Shown piece by piece: positions 21,214 through 32,385 of a DNA stretch of 64,000 bases. Made by a program: the position numbers and the translations under genes. The stretch spans positions 14,086,501 through 14,150,500 of the forward strand of contig OU015655.1 of assembly GCA_907165275.2 (NCBI GenBank), read 5' to 3'. How positions within the stretch are numbered: position 1 is the first letter of the stretch; each line of letters opens with the position of its first letter. Origin of the DNA: Zygaena filipendulae. Lineage: Eukaryota; Arthropoda; Insecta; Lepidoptera; Zygaenidae. Under the pieces are notes generated by a model. That model was given only the letters and a program-made list of their open reading frames with translations. It was not told the DNA's origin and ran no database searches.

Positions 21214-21369
21214 TTAGTTGTGACCTGCGGTTTCACCGCGTTAATTTCAGAGTACCCGCGGGAATTCCGGGATAAAAAGTACCCTATGTGTTAATCTGAT
21301 GTATAAGCTATATTATTGTAAAGTTTCATTTAAATCCATCCAGAAGTTTTTGCGTGAAAGAGTAACAAT
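21214..21369 (-). mobile_element. Helitron type A, AACGCG subtype, truncated
   Basis: Carries TGTTAATCTGATGTATAAGC and AGAAGTTTTTGCGTGAAAGA as in 16491 and 44938. The 5' end is missing after AGTAACAA. Confidence 0.7.
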
Positions 21370-21396
21370 TCGTCATTATTCGATTCACGTCTTAAA

Positions 21397-21706
21397 TCTT
21401 TACTATAATAAAAGAGTAGAATCCGCGATTCTGTACATTTAATATATATAAAAAAAAAACTGACAGGGGACGATATACGAACAGTAACTAACCACAAAAA
21501 AGGGTTTTTAAAAATCTTTTCTGTTTGTCTGTCTGTTCGCGATAATCTCCGAATCTACTGAACGGATTGTCGTGCGGTTCTCACGGATAGATTAAGCTTA
21601 GGCTGGAGCTACATATAGGCTTTGTTTCATTGAAATCGGATGTCGGGAAAAAAAAAGTAGTTGTATAAAAACATTTCGCACGGGTGAAACCGCAGGGCAC
21701 AGCTAG
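21397..21706 (+). mobile_element. Helitron type B, intact ends
   Basis: TC start in AAATCTTTACTATAATAAAAG, the AGTAGAATCCGCGATTCTG block and end GGCACAGCTAG followed by T. Matches 3176 along its whole length. Confidence 0.85.
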
Positions 21707-21965
21707 TATTGTAATACAATGTTAGTTTTTGACGTATTTAATCATAGAAATATATTAAATAAATGACCGTGCAAGTTGTCGACTTGCAGCGGATCTTAGG
21801 ATATTATACGTCTTTCGTATAGCCGCAGGCGACGTAAAATCAAATTTACAGGTCATTCACCCGCGTAAACCTATTTTTAACCTTATTAGTTAAATTGTTA
21901 TACAATTAGTGAGTGATGTTTAAATGTCTAGGCCTAGGTCTTACATACGTCCCTCATTTTCTACA

Positions 21966-22140
21966 TCATGTATTATAAATGCGAATGTGAGTTTGTTTGT
22001 AACGCTTTCGCGCGTTAACTACTCGATTGATCGTCATGAAATTTTGCACACACGTTGTCGGGGGTACAAAGAGGTACATGGGGTACTTTTTATCTCGGAA
22101 TTACCGTGGGAACTCGGAAATTCCCGCGGGAAAAATCTAG
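21966..22140 (+). mobile_element. Helitron type A, 3' hairpin shortened
   Basis: TCATGTATTATAAATGCG start; body with GTTTGTTTGTAACGCTTTCG. The end reads CCCGCGGGAAAAATCTAG: the second hairpin arm has been lost. Confidence 0.7.
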
Positions 22141-22528
22141 TCAAATATATCTGCGAGATTTTTGCTTTTTTTTGCTTCATAATATTGTACTACAGCCTCT
22201 ATAAGACTCATATGTAATGAAATTTGTCTGAAATCTAGGCGTAGAGATCCACTTTAAGCGTTCATTATCTAATTGAGTTACGTTCAGTTTATAACCCGTC
22301 GATCGGCGGTGCTGTGTGCGTGTAACGATCACTCTGCACTTAATGGAGTGAGGGCTGGGTATTGCCACGTACGGACAATAGGTGAAGGTAGCGGCTAGCG
22401 ACCTACACCTACATTAGCCGTATGCTCGCATCTCCAACTATTATATTAACTTCAGAGCTTGCACTTGAATAGAGTGCGTTATGGGCCTCTACCAAAGTAT
22501 TCGATAGAAAAATCATCTGAGATATTGC
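22141..22528. other. No recognised feature
   Basis: No gene or repeat that I recognise. Confidence 0.4.
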
Positions 22529-22795
22529 CGATCGATTTAGCGCAGTAGGTCACCATGCCTACCCGCGAATCAAAGGTTCCGAGTTCGATTCCCGGTGGGG
22601 GGTGGACTTTTTGTGGTGAACACAGGGTTCTACTTTCCAGCCTGAGAGTGTTTATATATCTATAATATTATATATAAATATGTGAAGTATATACCACGAT
22701 TGCTTGGTTTCCACGACACAAGCTTATAGCTTAGTGTGGGTTCAAGTACCATAGATCTGTGTGTTGTGAAGTGTTATCATTATCAAAAAAAGAAA
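22529..22795 (+). mobile_element. tRNA-derived SINE
   Basis: The head has a Pol III A box (TAGCGCAGTAGG, 22538-22549) and B box (GTTCGATTCCC, 22583-22593) at tRNA-like spacing, but the intervening tRNA arms do not fold as a functional tRNA. The body contains TTCCACGACACAAGCTTATAG and GTGTGAAGTG-like sequence that I associate with lepidopteran SINEs, and ends in an A-rich tail. Transcription would be by Pol III from the internal promoter; movement would need LINE proteins. Confidence 0.7.
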
Positions 22796-22864
22796 TCCTT
22801 CTGATCCTACTTCTGCAGCATTAATTATATTTTATTATTTCAATTATGTAGTCAAAAAAAGTAA

Positions 22865-22905
<41 letters not shown>

Positions 22906-23645
22906 CATCAATCAATCAAACATAACCAGTTTTGTGGTTTCCTGTAGGTATCTATACTTTCTTTAGTTTATCGTTTAAGCTCTTCTGTGGCTCTTCTTTT
23001 ACGATAAGTAACTATGATGACGATGAACTCCATCGCCAATGGCTCGGTATCGTATAGTATGCACATTTTCGTTTTCACTTCGAGCGTATTCGTCCAATGT
23101 GATAGGTAGGTAGGTATTATCTAAACCTCACCTGGCAGGTATTATTATCTGTGACCTGACTATGTCTATGGTTGCTTTCGATGGTGCTAAGCAAGGGCAC
23201 ATATAGGAATATCAATTGAAGGTAAACACATTGATATTCAATCGCTTCATTGCTTTGTGAGCTTCGTTATCTGCGTAGCCTTCTACTATATTTAAAGGCT
23301 GTAAGGTGTTGTCAGGTTTTGTTGATAAAATTATTCAAAAATAACATTTCTCGGTAAATTTACTGATAAGTAGCGTAGCGTAAGCGTTAAAAAATTAGCT
23401 GGTCACAAGATTCTGACAATTTTTCTTGGTCAAAACCATCGCATTTCTCAGACTTCAATTACGAACCCAAAAAAATTACAAAAACTTGAGGACAGTTTTT
23501 TAATGCATCGAACATTAATGGGGAATTCCAAAAACAACTATATACAACTACGAGTACATACAGAGAACTAAAGCTTCAGAGGGTCAACACAATGTTCATA
23601 AAATAAAAAAATGTTTTTGTGTTGTCGGTCTTAGATATTTGATCA
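22796..23645. other. Unassigned stretch with AT microsatellite
   Basis: Contains an uninterrupted AT dinucleotide run (22865-22902) flanked by GTAAATATAT and ATATTTAC, so the whole forms a palindrome. Otherwise nothing recognised. Confidence 0.5.
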
Positions 23646-23811
23646 CAACTGTGCCCCGCGGGAATTCCAGGATAAAAAGTACTGTATGTCCTTCTCTGTA
23701 CCCCGGACAACGTGCATGCCAAATTTCATCAAAATCCGTTCATCCGTTTTTGCTTGATTGAGTAACAAACATCCAAACATCCACACTTTCACATTTATAA
23801 TATTAGTATGA
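23646..23811 (-). mobile_element. Helitron type A with collapsed end hairpin
   Basis: Plus strand reads ACTGTGCCCCGCGGGAATTCC: everything between the CCGCGG of the hairpin and the GCGGGAATTCC of the core is deleted, probably through the shared GCGG. The rest is near consensus. Confidence 0.75.
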
Positions 23812-24635
23812 TAGAATTATATCAGTTCGTCATCATAAATAAATTTAAAAGTAAAATTACTTGCTATGCCAAAAAAGCAAAATAAAAGGCATGTCTTATC
23901 TCGGAAAAGAACTTTTATATTGCTCACTCTTCGTAAACTTTTGCATCCGTCTTCGTGTCTCTTTTGTTTTCTTATCATCCAATGTTTTCATAAAACAACA
24001 AATCAACAACAAAATAAAACAAGCAAGTAAGTAATTCAAGAGTATGGAAGGCCGTGAAGAAACAGGGGCAACACAGGGCAGGCGTTGTACAGACAGCAGG
24101 AGCAATGCGTGAACACTTTTGTCGGCCTTTGAACTTTATTACTATCGCAATAAGATTCAATGACTATCAAAAGTGTTTGATGTTGTTGCTGGCGACTGTG
24201 CGCCTAAAAGAAATATATCAGTATTTTCATTAAGCCCGTTGAAGCTTCCCAATTTTTTGTCTCGGAGCGCCGAAACCAATTTTAATAAATACCCATCAGG
24301 TTTGTGACGCCATAGGTACCCATTTACATAATGCCTAAAGTGTCGCTTTATATCTACGCTGTTTCGCCTTTTCGGGGGAAGGGGACGTAACGTGATAGAC
24401 GCGACACAAACAGGCGCTGAACTGATGAAATTAGGGAAAAGCCAGAATGTTTTCGCATATTTTTCTTTTATTTTAAACTATAGCTTTTTCCCACAGTTTC
24501 AAGATCGCTAAAATTCTCAAACAAAGCCCGTAATTTCCATAACTGAACTCTACAGTCTCTACAGACCAATATATTATTTTGTTATTAATAAGACCTCAAA
24601 CAGATTCTGAATAGTCCTTGCATATTATCAAAGTT
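23812..24635. other. No recognised feature
   Basis: Two overlapping minus-strand frames (about 60-70 codons, 23896-24160) are not convincing. Nothing else seen. Confidence 0.4.
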
Positions 24636-24725
24636 TGTCCGTCTGTCTGTATTTCCTCGAGGATTATCATTAATAAATAGAGTGATCCATGAGGAAGGTG
24701 TGAGTATGTAATTTGTCAAGCTGTT
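24636..24725 (+). mobile_element. Helitron type E fragment
   Basis: Carries GTCCGTCTGTCTGTATTTCC and AATAGAGTGATCCATGAGGA as in 41023; ends are missing. Confidence 0.5.
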
Positions 24726-24751
24726 GTGAAAATTAGTTGAAATGTAAGGAT

Positions 24752-24990
24752 AATGGGCATGTTGACTAATTTTTATTTTTTAGTCGGTCTTGTAGATTAT
24801 TAAAAAATATTGGACACGTATTTTTTCTTTTACGTAATCAAAAAAAAATAACGGCGATACATTGAGTTGAAATTTCGCGTGACGTCACTATTCTGCCAGT
24901 TTGTATGGCGGTTTTAGCGGTTAGTGACGTCACGACCCTCTCACCCTAAACTTTGTATATTTTATCCTAATCCCACCCTAATCTCTGTAT
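24752..24990 (-). mobile_element. Paired-TGACGTCA MITE, copy 10 (left part)
   Basis: AATGGGCATGTTGACTAATT start and both TGACGTCA palindromes. Sequence becomes irregular after CTAAACTTTG and stops near ATCTCTGTATATA. Confidence 0.75.
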
Positions 24991-25004
24991 ATAATAATCT
25001 AATA

Positions 25005-25180
25005 ATAATAATAATAGAATAGAAAAAAGTTTATTTGATACCATAAAGATAAAACAAGTACAAGCGTGAGTCTTAAACTAGAATAGTTGGTACCAAAATG
25101 GCTACCACTCAGCATTATGCCGTGGCACTAAGTTCCACGACGCTGATTTTCAGTGGCGACCGTAGAAGGGAGATGGCTTC
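25005..25180. repeat. LINE-tail-like repeat
   Basis: AAT triplet tract followed by AAAAAAGTTTATTTGATACC and ACTCAGCATTATGCCGTGGC ... GCTGATTTTCAGTGG. The same order recurs at 34672-35090. I take it for the 3' part of a non-LTR element, from resemblance only; the strand is not certain. Confidence 0.45.
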
Positions 25181-25300
25181 ACACTACCAATAAGACCGTC
25201 CACAATCTACATTTCTTAGTTGCAAAGATAATTTAAAAAGTAAAAGTAGAGTATGTTGCGGGGTATGCCTAAGAAGACTAAATGTATAATCAGAAATAAA

Positions 25301-25566
25301 TCCCTACTAATAATACAAATGCGAAGGTAACTCTGTCTGTCTGTCTGTCTGTTACGCTTTCACGCCCCAATGGCTCAGCCGATACGTGTCTATTGTTTTT
25401 TTTTATTTTGTAACTGACGGACTAATTAGAATTTTGATTTTCAAAAGTAGTCCACATCCCTATTGTTGGAAGTGTCGATAAAAGTGTATTAAATTTGGCA
25501 TACCTACACGTTACGGTACTCTTTACCCCAGAATTCCCGCGGGCACTCCGAAATTCACGCGGCTAG
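25301..25566 (+). mobile_element. Helitron type A split by a partial MITE
   Basis: 5' half (25301-25381, TCCCTACTAATAATACAAATG with a TCTG tandem tract) and 3' half (25470-25566, ending CGCGGCTAG) are separated by the right part of a paired-TGACGTCA MITE. Confidence 0.65.
25382..25464 (-). mobile_element. Paired-TGACGTCA MITE, copy 10 (right part)
   Basis: From ATACGTGTCTATTG to CACATCCCTATT. Either the remainder of the element starting at 24752, now about 400 bp away, or an independent partial copy inside the Helitron. Confidence 0.7.
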
Positions 25567-25995
25567 TTGAAGATAAATGAAACTCTACTGAAGGAAATTG
25601 TCGAATCATGTAAAAAGGCCAAAAACAAAGTAAATCGAAAAACACCACATTCAGTAACTAAATAATAACACACTTTCTTTATATTGAAGCATCAAATATC
25701 ATAACAAGTTGAATCGTTATGGGTAGGCTCGGGTATCGACGACCTTAGCCTTAAACCGCTGTGTGTGGCTGTACCTACTTACCAACAGGTCACGGTGTGA
25801 ATGTACGCCCATCAGTTACGCAACACGGGTACAGGCGGAGTAAAAAGTGTAAAGAGAGTAAAATTTCAATTAATTTATAAGTATTTTTTTACATATTTGT
25901 GAAATTTAAAAAGAATAAATAATGAATCATCATAGGACCACCGACCACTCACTACTCTTTGGGGATTAATTACTCACTACTCTTTGTAATAATAA
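25567..25995. other. No recognised feature
   Basis: I see neither frame nor repeat. Confidence 0.4.
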
Positions 25996-26184
25996 CTAGC
26001 TGTTCCCGCGGTTTTACCAACGTTAATTTCGGAGTTTCTTCGTGAATTCCGGGATAAAAGTACCCAAATTCCTTTCCTATGCATGTTCTGCGACAATGTG
26101 TATAGGTATAACAAATTTTATAATGATCGGTTAAGAAGGCATGAAAGCAGAACAAACAAACCAACATGATAACGTTAGTATGGA
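25996..26184 (-). mobile_element. Helitron type A, diverged
   Basis: CTAG intact, hairpin shortened (TGTTCCCGCGGTTTTACCAA). The 5' end is unclear near GATAACGTTAGTATGGA. Confidence 0.65.
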
Positions 26185-26530
26185 CGTAAATTGCATAGAA
26201 GTTTTTGTTGCTAGCTGTATTAAACAGAATGCATGAACATGCGTAGGTACGTACAGTGAGCACCAGTAACATGTAACCATTTTTGATAGTCGTTGATTCT
26301 TATTTAAGTAATAAAGTTCAACGACTGACAAAAATGTTTACATAATTCTGATGCTGCCTGTACAGCGATAACGCACGTGGACTTTCGTGTGGGGCAATCG
26401 ACGGAGTTGAGATCAGAAAAAGTAACGGTTTTCGAGACACTACCTACCTTTCGCTAGAAAAGTCGTTAACATTAACAATCGTTAATGATTTTGACTGCAT
26501 CAATATGAATTTATTAACAACAAAGTATAT

Positions 26531-26765
26531 GAACATAGATAAGCAATAGTGTGTTAACCCACACTGGAGAAATTTTGAGTAAATCGTGTTTTAAAAGTAT
26601 AGCGCCATTTTGTGTCAACATTTTTTATGTTCAATATTTAGTTACATATTTAAGCAATGCAATAAGGTAAACACATAATTAAAAAATGTTCCCTAAATCT
26701 CAATAAATCGTTCTGAATCAATAACTTAAGTTTGTGGGTTAACATGTTATAGCTTATCTGCGTCC
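26531..26765. mobile_element. AGATAAG-TIR MITE, copy 4
   Basis: Left terminus GAACATAGATAAGC (one substitution), right terminus complementary to GGACGCAGATAAGC. ATAT on both flanks (26527-26530, 26766-26769). Confidence 0.85.
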
Positions 26766-27111
26766 ATATAACATACTCGTATTGTGGTAAAATTAACTGC
26801 AAATATTTACAGGGCTGAAAGTATACGTTATAATAAACAATATTAGAAGTTCGGTAGTTTTTCAGAATATGAGGAAAATAAATTCATGGAAAAATTAATG
26901 GATCAGCTGTTCGATCGAGGTCATTGACCTTAAGATACCGGCGCGCGGCGATGTATGTATAAAGCGATTGAGCGGCGAGCGCCTTCACAGGTTTTCTTTT
27001 TGATTGATTTATTTTAGTAAAAAAAATAAAATATATTATTTTTATCTTTTTTATTTTATGAACATGTTTATAACGGAGTATACTTTCAACCCTGTAAAAT
27101 TTACAGGGTTG

Positions 27112-27185
27112 ACATGAAATAATTTTTATCCTGGAATTCTCGTGGGACCTTCGGAATTAAGGCGAATGAAACTTCGAACAGCTGG
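27112..27185 (+). mobile_element. Helitron 3'-end fragment
   Basis: TTTATCCTGGAATTCTCGTG with a decayed hairpin, ending CAGCTGG in place of CAGCTAG. Confidence 0.5.
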
Positions 27186-28341
27186 TAAAAAATGAAGGCT
27201 AACTCGATTGTAACCGATTAATCGAATATCTTTAATAAGTATAGGAACACAACTAGGTACGTGCCACGTCACCCTATTGCGGTTTGAGCTTAAACTGTAT
27301 AGTTTAAGTTTGAGATCGGAGGCTTCCACTACGGACGTTTTAATTTCACGCTCCAGGAAGTCGGAACGCGTTCGCTCGCTCCGCGGTCTGCGATCCTCAC
27401 TTTGGATACCGTCTACCAGTGAGATCCATAATTAGGTCAACTACATAGTTTGACAGCTCATTATGGACAAACGGTAATGAGCTATCAGTAGTGGGCTACG
27501 GTGTATGATTCGTCCGTTTACAAATGGTACCCCCTAGGGAGCAGATCGTACTGAGTGCTCGCGTTTTCGTCACTCGAACCACCTCTGTTGTCATTGGGCT
27601 GAATGCATGATGTCTATTGCCAGTATGATGGTTAGATGCACGCGAACTTTTTGAAAGAGTGAAGAGTTTTTTTTTTTTAATTACTTACCGCCCTAGGGCT
27701 TTTCTAGTTACATTATTACCCTAGAGCGCTAATTGGTCACCTACAAGCCCCATTTGGGGGTAATAAGGACCTACTTTCCGAATATGAGAAAGGTAAAAGT
27801 ATTTTAATTTCTATTCGAGATGGGCATCAAATACTGAATACTCTTCTTCAATAAGCATTTACACCTCACACCTTAAAAATAGCACTTTTTCGTTCACATT
27901 TAATCAGGTACCCACTTCAATTTTACATCTCTCAGTGCTCAGTGTAGTGCTGCATTCAAGTAGAAAACGTCTTCATTAACTACCATAATGAAAGTTAAAC
28001 ACTCAGAAGGAGCGTGTTTCTTTTTATTCGTCCATCGTGAAACGTGATGCGCACTAGATTTAATATATGTAGTTAGTATACTTGACTCTAAAAGCTTCGG
28101 AGCACTTTGACTTGTACATGTACAGGTATTCCCAGCTGGGATTCACTATGATCAACGTAGATTCCTTGCACACATGCCTTCTTTTATTACGTTACCGTTT
28201 AAAAGGAGACAGCACACTATTCGCTGCCCTTTTGCCATTTAGAGCGGAGTTTGGAAGTGTGTTACATACACAAGCGTTATACGCAAGAAATGTTATTGTT
28301 CGTAGTGAAACAAACTATTATATTATTGGAAAAGTACCGTA
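27186..28341. other. Unassigned stretch
   Basis: A GC-rich patch at 27350-27410 and a short inverted repeat AGCTCATTA/TAATGAGCT (about 27455-27483). The segment around 27690-27800 (GACCTACTTTCCGAATATGA) resembles the MITE at 55584 and may be a remnant of it. No gene seen. Confidence 0.45.
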
Positions 28342-28450
28342 GCTTCCGGGTTCGCGCAGTGGTCAATATGCCATTCCACTAACCAAGAGGTTCCGGGTTC
28401 CACTCCCGGTGTGATGAAAAAAAATTCTGAAAAGTGATTTTTTGTATATT
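28342..28450 (+). mobile_element. tRNA-derived SINE head
   Basis: A-box-like TTCGCGCAGTGG (28351-28362) and B-box-like GGTTCCACTCC (28396-28406), followed by an A run and an AT-rich body. tRNA-like folding is incomplete, so I prefer a SINE to a tRNA gene. Right end not fixed. Confidence 0.55.
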
Positions 28451-28520
28451 GCAAGCACAATATATGTAGTTGAGTCGATTGATGCAATTTTATTGGGTGT
28501 GTCTTTAAAAAATGTTTCAA

Positions 28521-29235
28521 GCTACCTTTTGATACTAGCCAATAGCGCCGAAAAAGATTTTACATCTTACTGTAATTTTAGACTGTACTTATACTGATGT
28601 ACAAGGCAAATAAAACAAATTTAATTGCAAATTAACGCCACATGCACTGTGAAGTAATACGAAGAAAATCCAATTGAACTTCCACTGACATTATTAATTT
28701 AGAACCGCCAAATAAAATTTTTCGTCCTCTTTAAAATTTATTTGCGCACATAAATGAATAGGTATCTACTGTTCTCGCAATGATAAATATTAATAATTAA
28801 TTATCATGTAAATTTTGTCTCTATAATAATTTTTCGGTTACAAACATGCCGGTTTTGTAATTACAATATAGGTACGCGTTTTGATACCTACAATATATAT
28901 AGCAATCAACCAAAATAAACAGTAAACACGTCATATGTTGTCTGAACATGATTAATTAATCACAAAATCCTAATTTTTCTGATTGAAACTGAAATATGAT
29001 AGCAACAAAAGTTACATAATTGGGCTGCTGGTATTATTACACAGTAAATTCAACCAACTGCTTGTAGAGTCTATCGAAATTGGTACGGTTAAAACTAACT
29101 GCAGAATATCCATTTACCTTCATAACGACTTGACGAGTTCCACTTCACTTCATCCTGCCGCAGTAGAACGGCGTAGTTTTGGGATTGTCAAGATACATAA
29201 TTATATAACAATTATTTAACTAAACCTTTTCTTTG
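28521..29235. other. No recognised feature
   Basis: AT-rich; the 78-codon frame at 28983 is not convincing. Confidence 0.4.
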
Positions 29236-29444
29236 CGGAGTCGATCCCCTACGGGTTCGCTCGCGTTAATATCGAAGTTCCCGCGGGAACTCCGGGATAA
29301 AAGTAACCTATGTCACTCAGAAACACTGTAGCTTCGTGTAAGTGAAAGAATGTTCAAAATCGGTTAAGCAGTTTTTAAGTTTATCCATCACAAATAAACA
29401 AAAAACACAAATAATCAAATCTTATTTCTTTATAATATGAGTAT
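29236..29444 (-). mobile_element. Helitron-related repeat, diverged
   Basis: Core GAAGTTCCCGCGGGAACTCC and TGTTCAAAATCGGTTAAGCA are clear. The end hairpin is weak (CCCCTACGGGTTCGCTCGCG) and there is no CTAG. Minus-strand start TATACTCATATTATAAAG. Confidence 0.6.
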
Positions 29445-29725
29445 ACAGTATCTAGACCAATTTTGCAAAGTAATTCAGTCACCATAGCACGTATGGTAAT
29501 ATAAGACGAGACATGATGTACATTCAGCTGCAGAAATACGTATATGCTTTTGGCAGTCCTTGAACCTTATTACAATAGTGATAGAGTTCAAATACTGCCC
29601 AAAATATATAACATATTTGTGTTGGTGACTGTATCTATAAGGAGAATCAATTGCTTGGTCGGTAGACTAAATGGCTGTTATCTGGTGACTGGCTCCGACA
29701 TCCATCCGACGACGACCCTCGACCG

Positions 29726-30290
29726 GGGTTGCCAAGAGTCACGTTTGGCTTTTAATTTTTTAACCGACGTGTCTGGCCAAATATTTCTTGTCCGGCTTTA
29801 ATTGGACATAGATAAGCAATAGTGCGTTAACCCACATTGGAGAAATTTTGAGTAAATCGTGTTTTAAAAGTATAGCGCCATTTTGTTTCAACATTTTTTT
29901 ATGTTTAACATTTTTTTTGGTATTTAAACAATGTAATAAGGTAAACACATAATTAAAAAACGTTCTATACCTCTCAATAAAGCGTTTTGAATCAATAACT
30001 TAATATTGTGGGTTAACATGTTATTGCTTATCTGCGTCCAATTGTTCTAGGATTTTTATCTGACTGCCGTGCGAATCCTAAGTCGAACGCAGGTAAAACA
30101 TAATAAAAAAACTAAGTACCTCCTGCTTTTAGAACATAGAGTATGTCTCTCTTTAACTAGCTATAAGAATAATAATAATAATCTACTTCACATGATTAGC
30201 TATTTTAAAAGTATGTCTTGGCTTTTAGGGTAAAATTTCCGGCCGAGTTAAGCACCGAGTCCGGCTTTTGTGTTTTTGGACCTGGCAACC
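29726..30290. mobile_element. Possible hAT-like element (GGGTTGCCA ends)
   Basis: Left GGGTTGCCAAGAG and right TGGCAACC are inverted, with flanking CTCGACCG and CTCGACGC as an imperfect 8-bp duplication. The sub-terminal TTTGGCTTTTAA / CCGGCTTTTGTG also look related. Split by an AGATAAG-TIR MITE. Tentative. Confidence 0.35.
29804..30039. mobile_element. AGATAAG-TIR MITE, copy 5
   Basis: Flanked by AATT on both sides (29800-29803, 30040-30043). Inserted into the possible hAT-like element. Confidence 0.85.
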
Positions 30291-31367
30291 CTCGACGCCA
30301 ACCTTCGACGCCCGACTTGAATACATCGACACCAACCTTATAGCTTACATTCGGCCATTCGCAATCCGTAACAAATCATCTGAGGTCTAGCAACATACAT
30401 TTTGACATGATAGAACTAGGCATGGGCGCTTTCGTTTTTAAATACAAACCGATACAAATCCGATTTCAGATTTTAAAAACCGGTTTTAAAGTATTTTCGG
30501 AGAAGAAATGGTGCGAATTTCTTATCGGTTGCTTGGGTAGAAAACGATTTTTACAGATTGTCATTCATCAGTAGGAGGTATATTTGGATTTCAGACAACG
30601 GATTTTCTAGTTTGGATATCGATACGAACCGATTTCTGATTCGTTTTTATGTACCTGACTCATGCCTAGATAGAACGCAAACCCAAAAGATCAATACAAA
30701 ACTCGCCGATTAAATTGTTTGTAAATTTACATTAGAATTTAGAAACCTTACTAAGTTGCGTTGGCGGTACAAACTCAATACAACGACGCCAAAATAGATA
30801 TAGGTCATAGTAGATAGGGCAAGTAATTGTGGTGACATTATCGCCACAGTAGTACTACACCTACTACAAGATCGACGACGCGACGAAGCAAGGAAAGTCG
30901 CCAGTAAACACAGTTGTGGCTTTTTACAATCTGAATAGGTCATGACTTAGCTTGACCATTATTATTATTAATGTCAAATATTGAGTAGATACCACTTGAT
31001 AATGCCTGGTGTGTAGTTGTGACATTAAATATGTGAACGCATATTGTTCTCGTTAATACATGGTGCAATAAAAGTGTATAATATTAAATTAAGTAAATTA
31101 AATAATTTAACGGTTTTAAAACTTCTTAGCGTACACTCTGTCGGGTCAAAATCTGTACTATTGGCATAGCTGAATAAAACATTGCAAGCTGCATGTCATT
31201 GCCGCAAAGGACATATTTGTGACACAATCTTGCGTAGTCTGGATTACACAATATCTGTAATATGAACACTTAACTTATATTAGAGAGACAGAAAGTTTTA
31301 ATTGGATACCGATGGTTTGATAATTTCGCGAAATAGTTCTCCTATTACTGACTTTGTGTGTGTGTGA
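30291..31367. other. No recognised feature
   Basis: A repeat-poor stretch without a convincing frame. Confidence 0.4.
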
Positions 31368-31420
31368 CTAGTTATTTCCCGCAACTTTGCCCGCGTGGTC
31401 GGTATAAAGACCTCAGAAGC
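31368..31420 (-). mobile_element. Possible Helitron 3'-end remnant
   Basis: CTAGTTATTTCCCGCAACTT then TGCCCGCGTGG: layout of the hairpin end, but arms poorly matched. Confidence 0.35.
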
Positions 31421-32287
31421 AGCGTGACGCCAAAGTCACGCCAGTAGTAGCTGAGCATAAAACTGTATGAATCAATTATTGTGGGAATTACAAATAATGT
31501 CGTTAAAAATCAAGTAATAAAATTATATAAAAACCTTAAAAGGCCAGATTAAGTTTTTTTTTGTTTAGGATGAGTCCCTATAACATTGAAAATTCCTAAA
31601 GAAATATATTAAAATAATATATCCTTCGTCAAGAATTCTATTATTATCTAATATTTCTTTTGCGAGAAAAGTAAAAGTTAATTTGACAACAGCTTCCATC
31701 CATTAAAATGTTTTCCTCTAAATTAGGTTTAGACTTTTTTGTAGAATAATTTATAAACATGGGAATAAACAAAATTTGCAATGAAACCAGGTTTCTATAA
31801 CATTACATTGAAAAAGTAATGTAGCAAATTTATTTTAACAATAATTTTATACACCTATTTCTGACAGAAATTTACTAGTTTTCACATTCAAGTTATCTTT
31901 AACTAGTCAAATTATGTATCTTCTTTATATTATTATGAGCAAGTTACTGTTTTTATACTGTTAGGTCAATAGATATTACCCCTTTAATGGGGTGACTCCA
32001 TAATTATGTAGCTAGAATATGTAAATCCGATAATTGCCAACAAACAGTACCGAAATCAAATGCAAGTTAGTGTAAACACGCAAAACTTGAATTAGGCTTA
32101 GCTTAGAGGTAAAATAGTCCTGTGTGTAACATTTATTTATTTATTATATAAATTTATTTAATATATCTAAATCTTCTTTACATGTCCTTTTCAAATAGAG
32201 TAGATAATAATCAGTACCCACTGAAATGAAATGAAAGTTAGGAAATAGCTCTCTCTATTCATATATTATTTTTTGTACTCTTATTTA
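31421..32287. other. No recognised feature
   Basis: A small inverted repeat GCGTGAC/GTCACGC lies just to the left (31421-31441). Nothing else seen. Confidence 0.4.
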
Positions 32288-32385
32288 TTTATTTAAAGAT
32301 TTTTATTGCACTTTATTGTACAGAAGGCGGACTTAATGCCCAATTCATTCTCTACCAGTCAACCTTTTGGCTACCTAATTAGGTA
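32288..32385. repeat. LINE-tail-like repeat (GGCGGACTTAATGCC)
   Basis: TTATTGCACTTTATTGTACA and AGGCGGACTTAATGCC then TCTCTACCAGTCAACC form a motif common in lepidopteran repeats. Only a fragment is present. Confidence 0.5.

Noticed and set aside
22529..22610. A functional tRNA gene
   Set aside because: A and B boxes are present but acceptor and anticodon arms do not pair properly and a SINE body follows.
28342..28420. A functional tRNA gene
   Set aside because: As above: B box diverged, no clear cloverleaf, followed by an A run.
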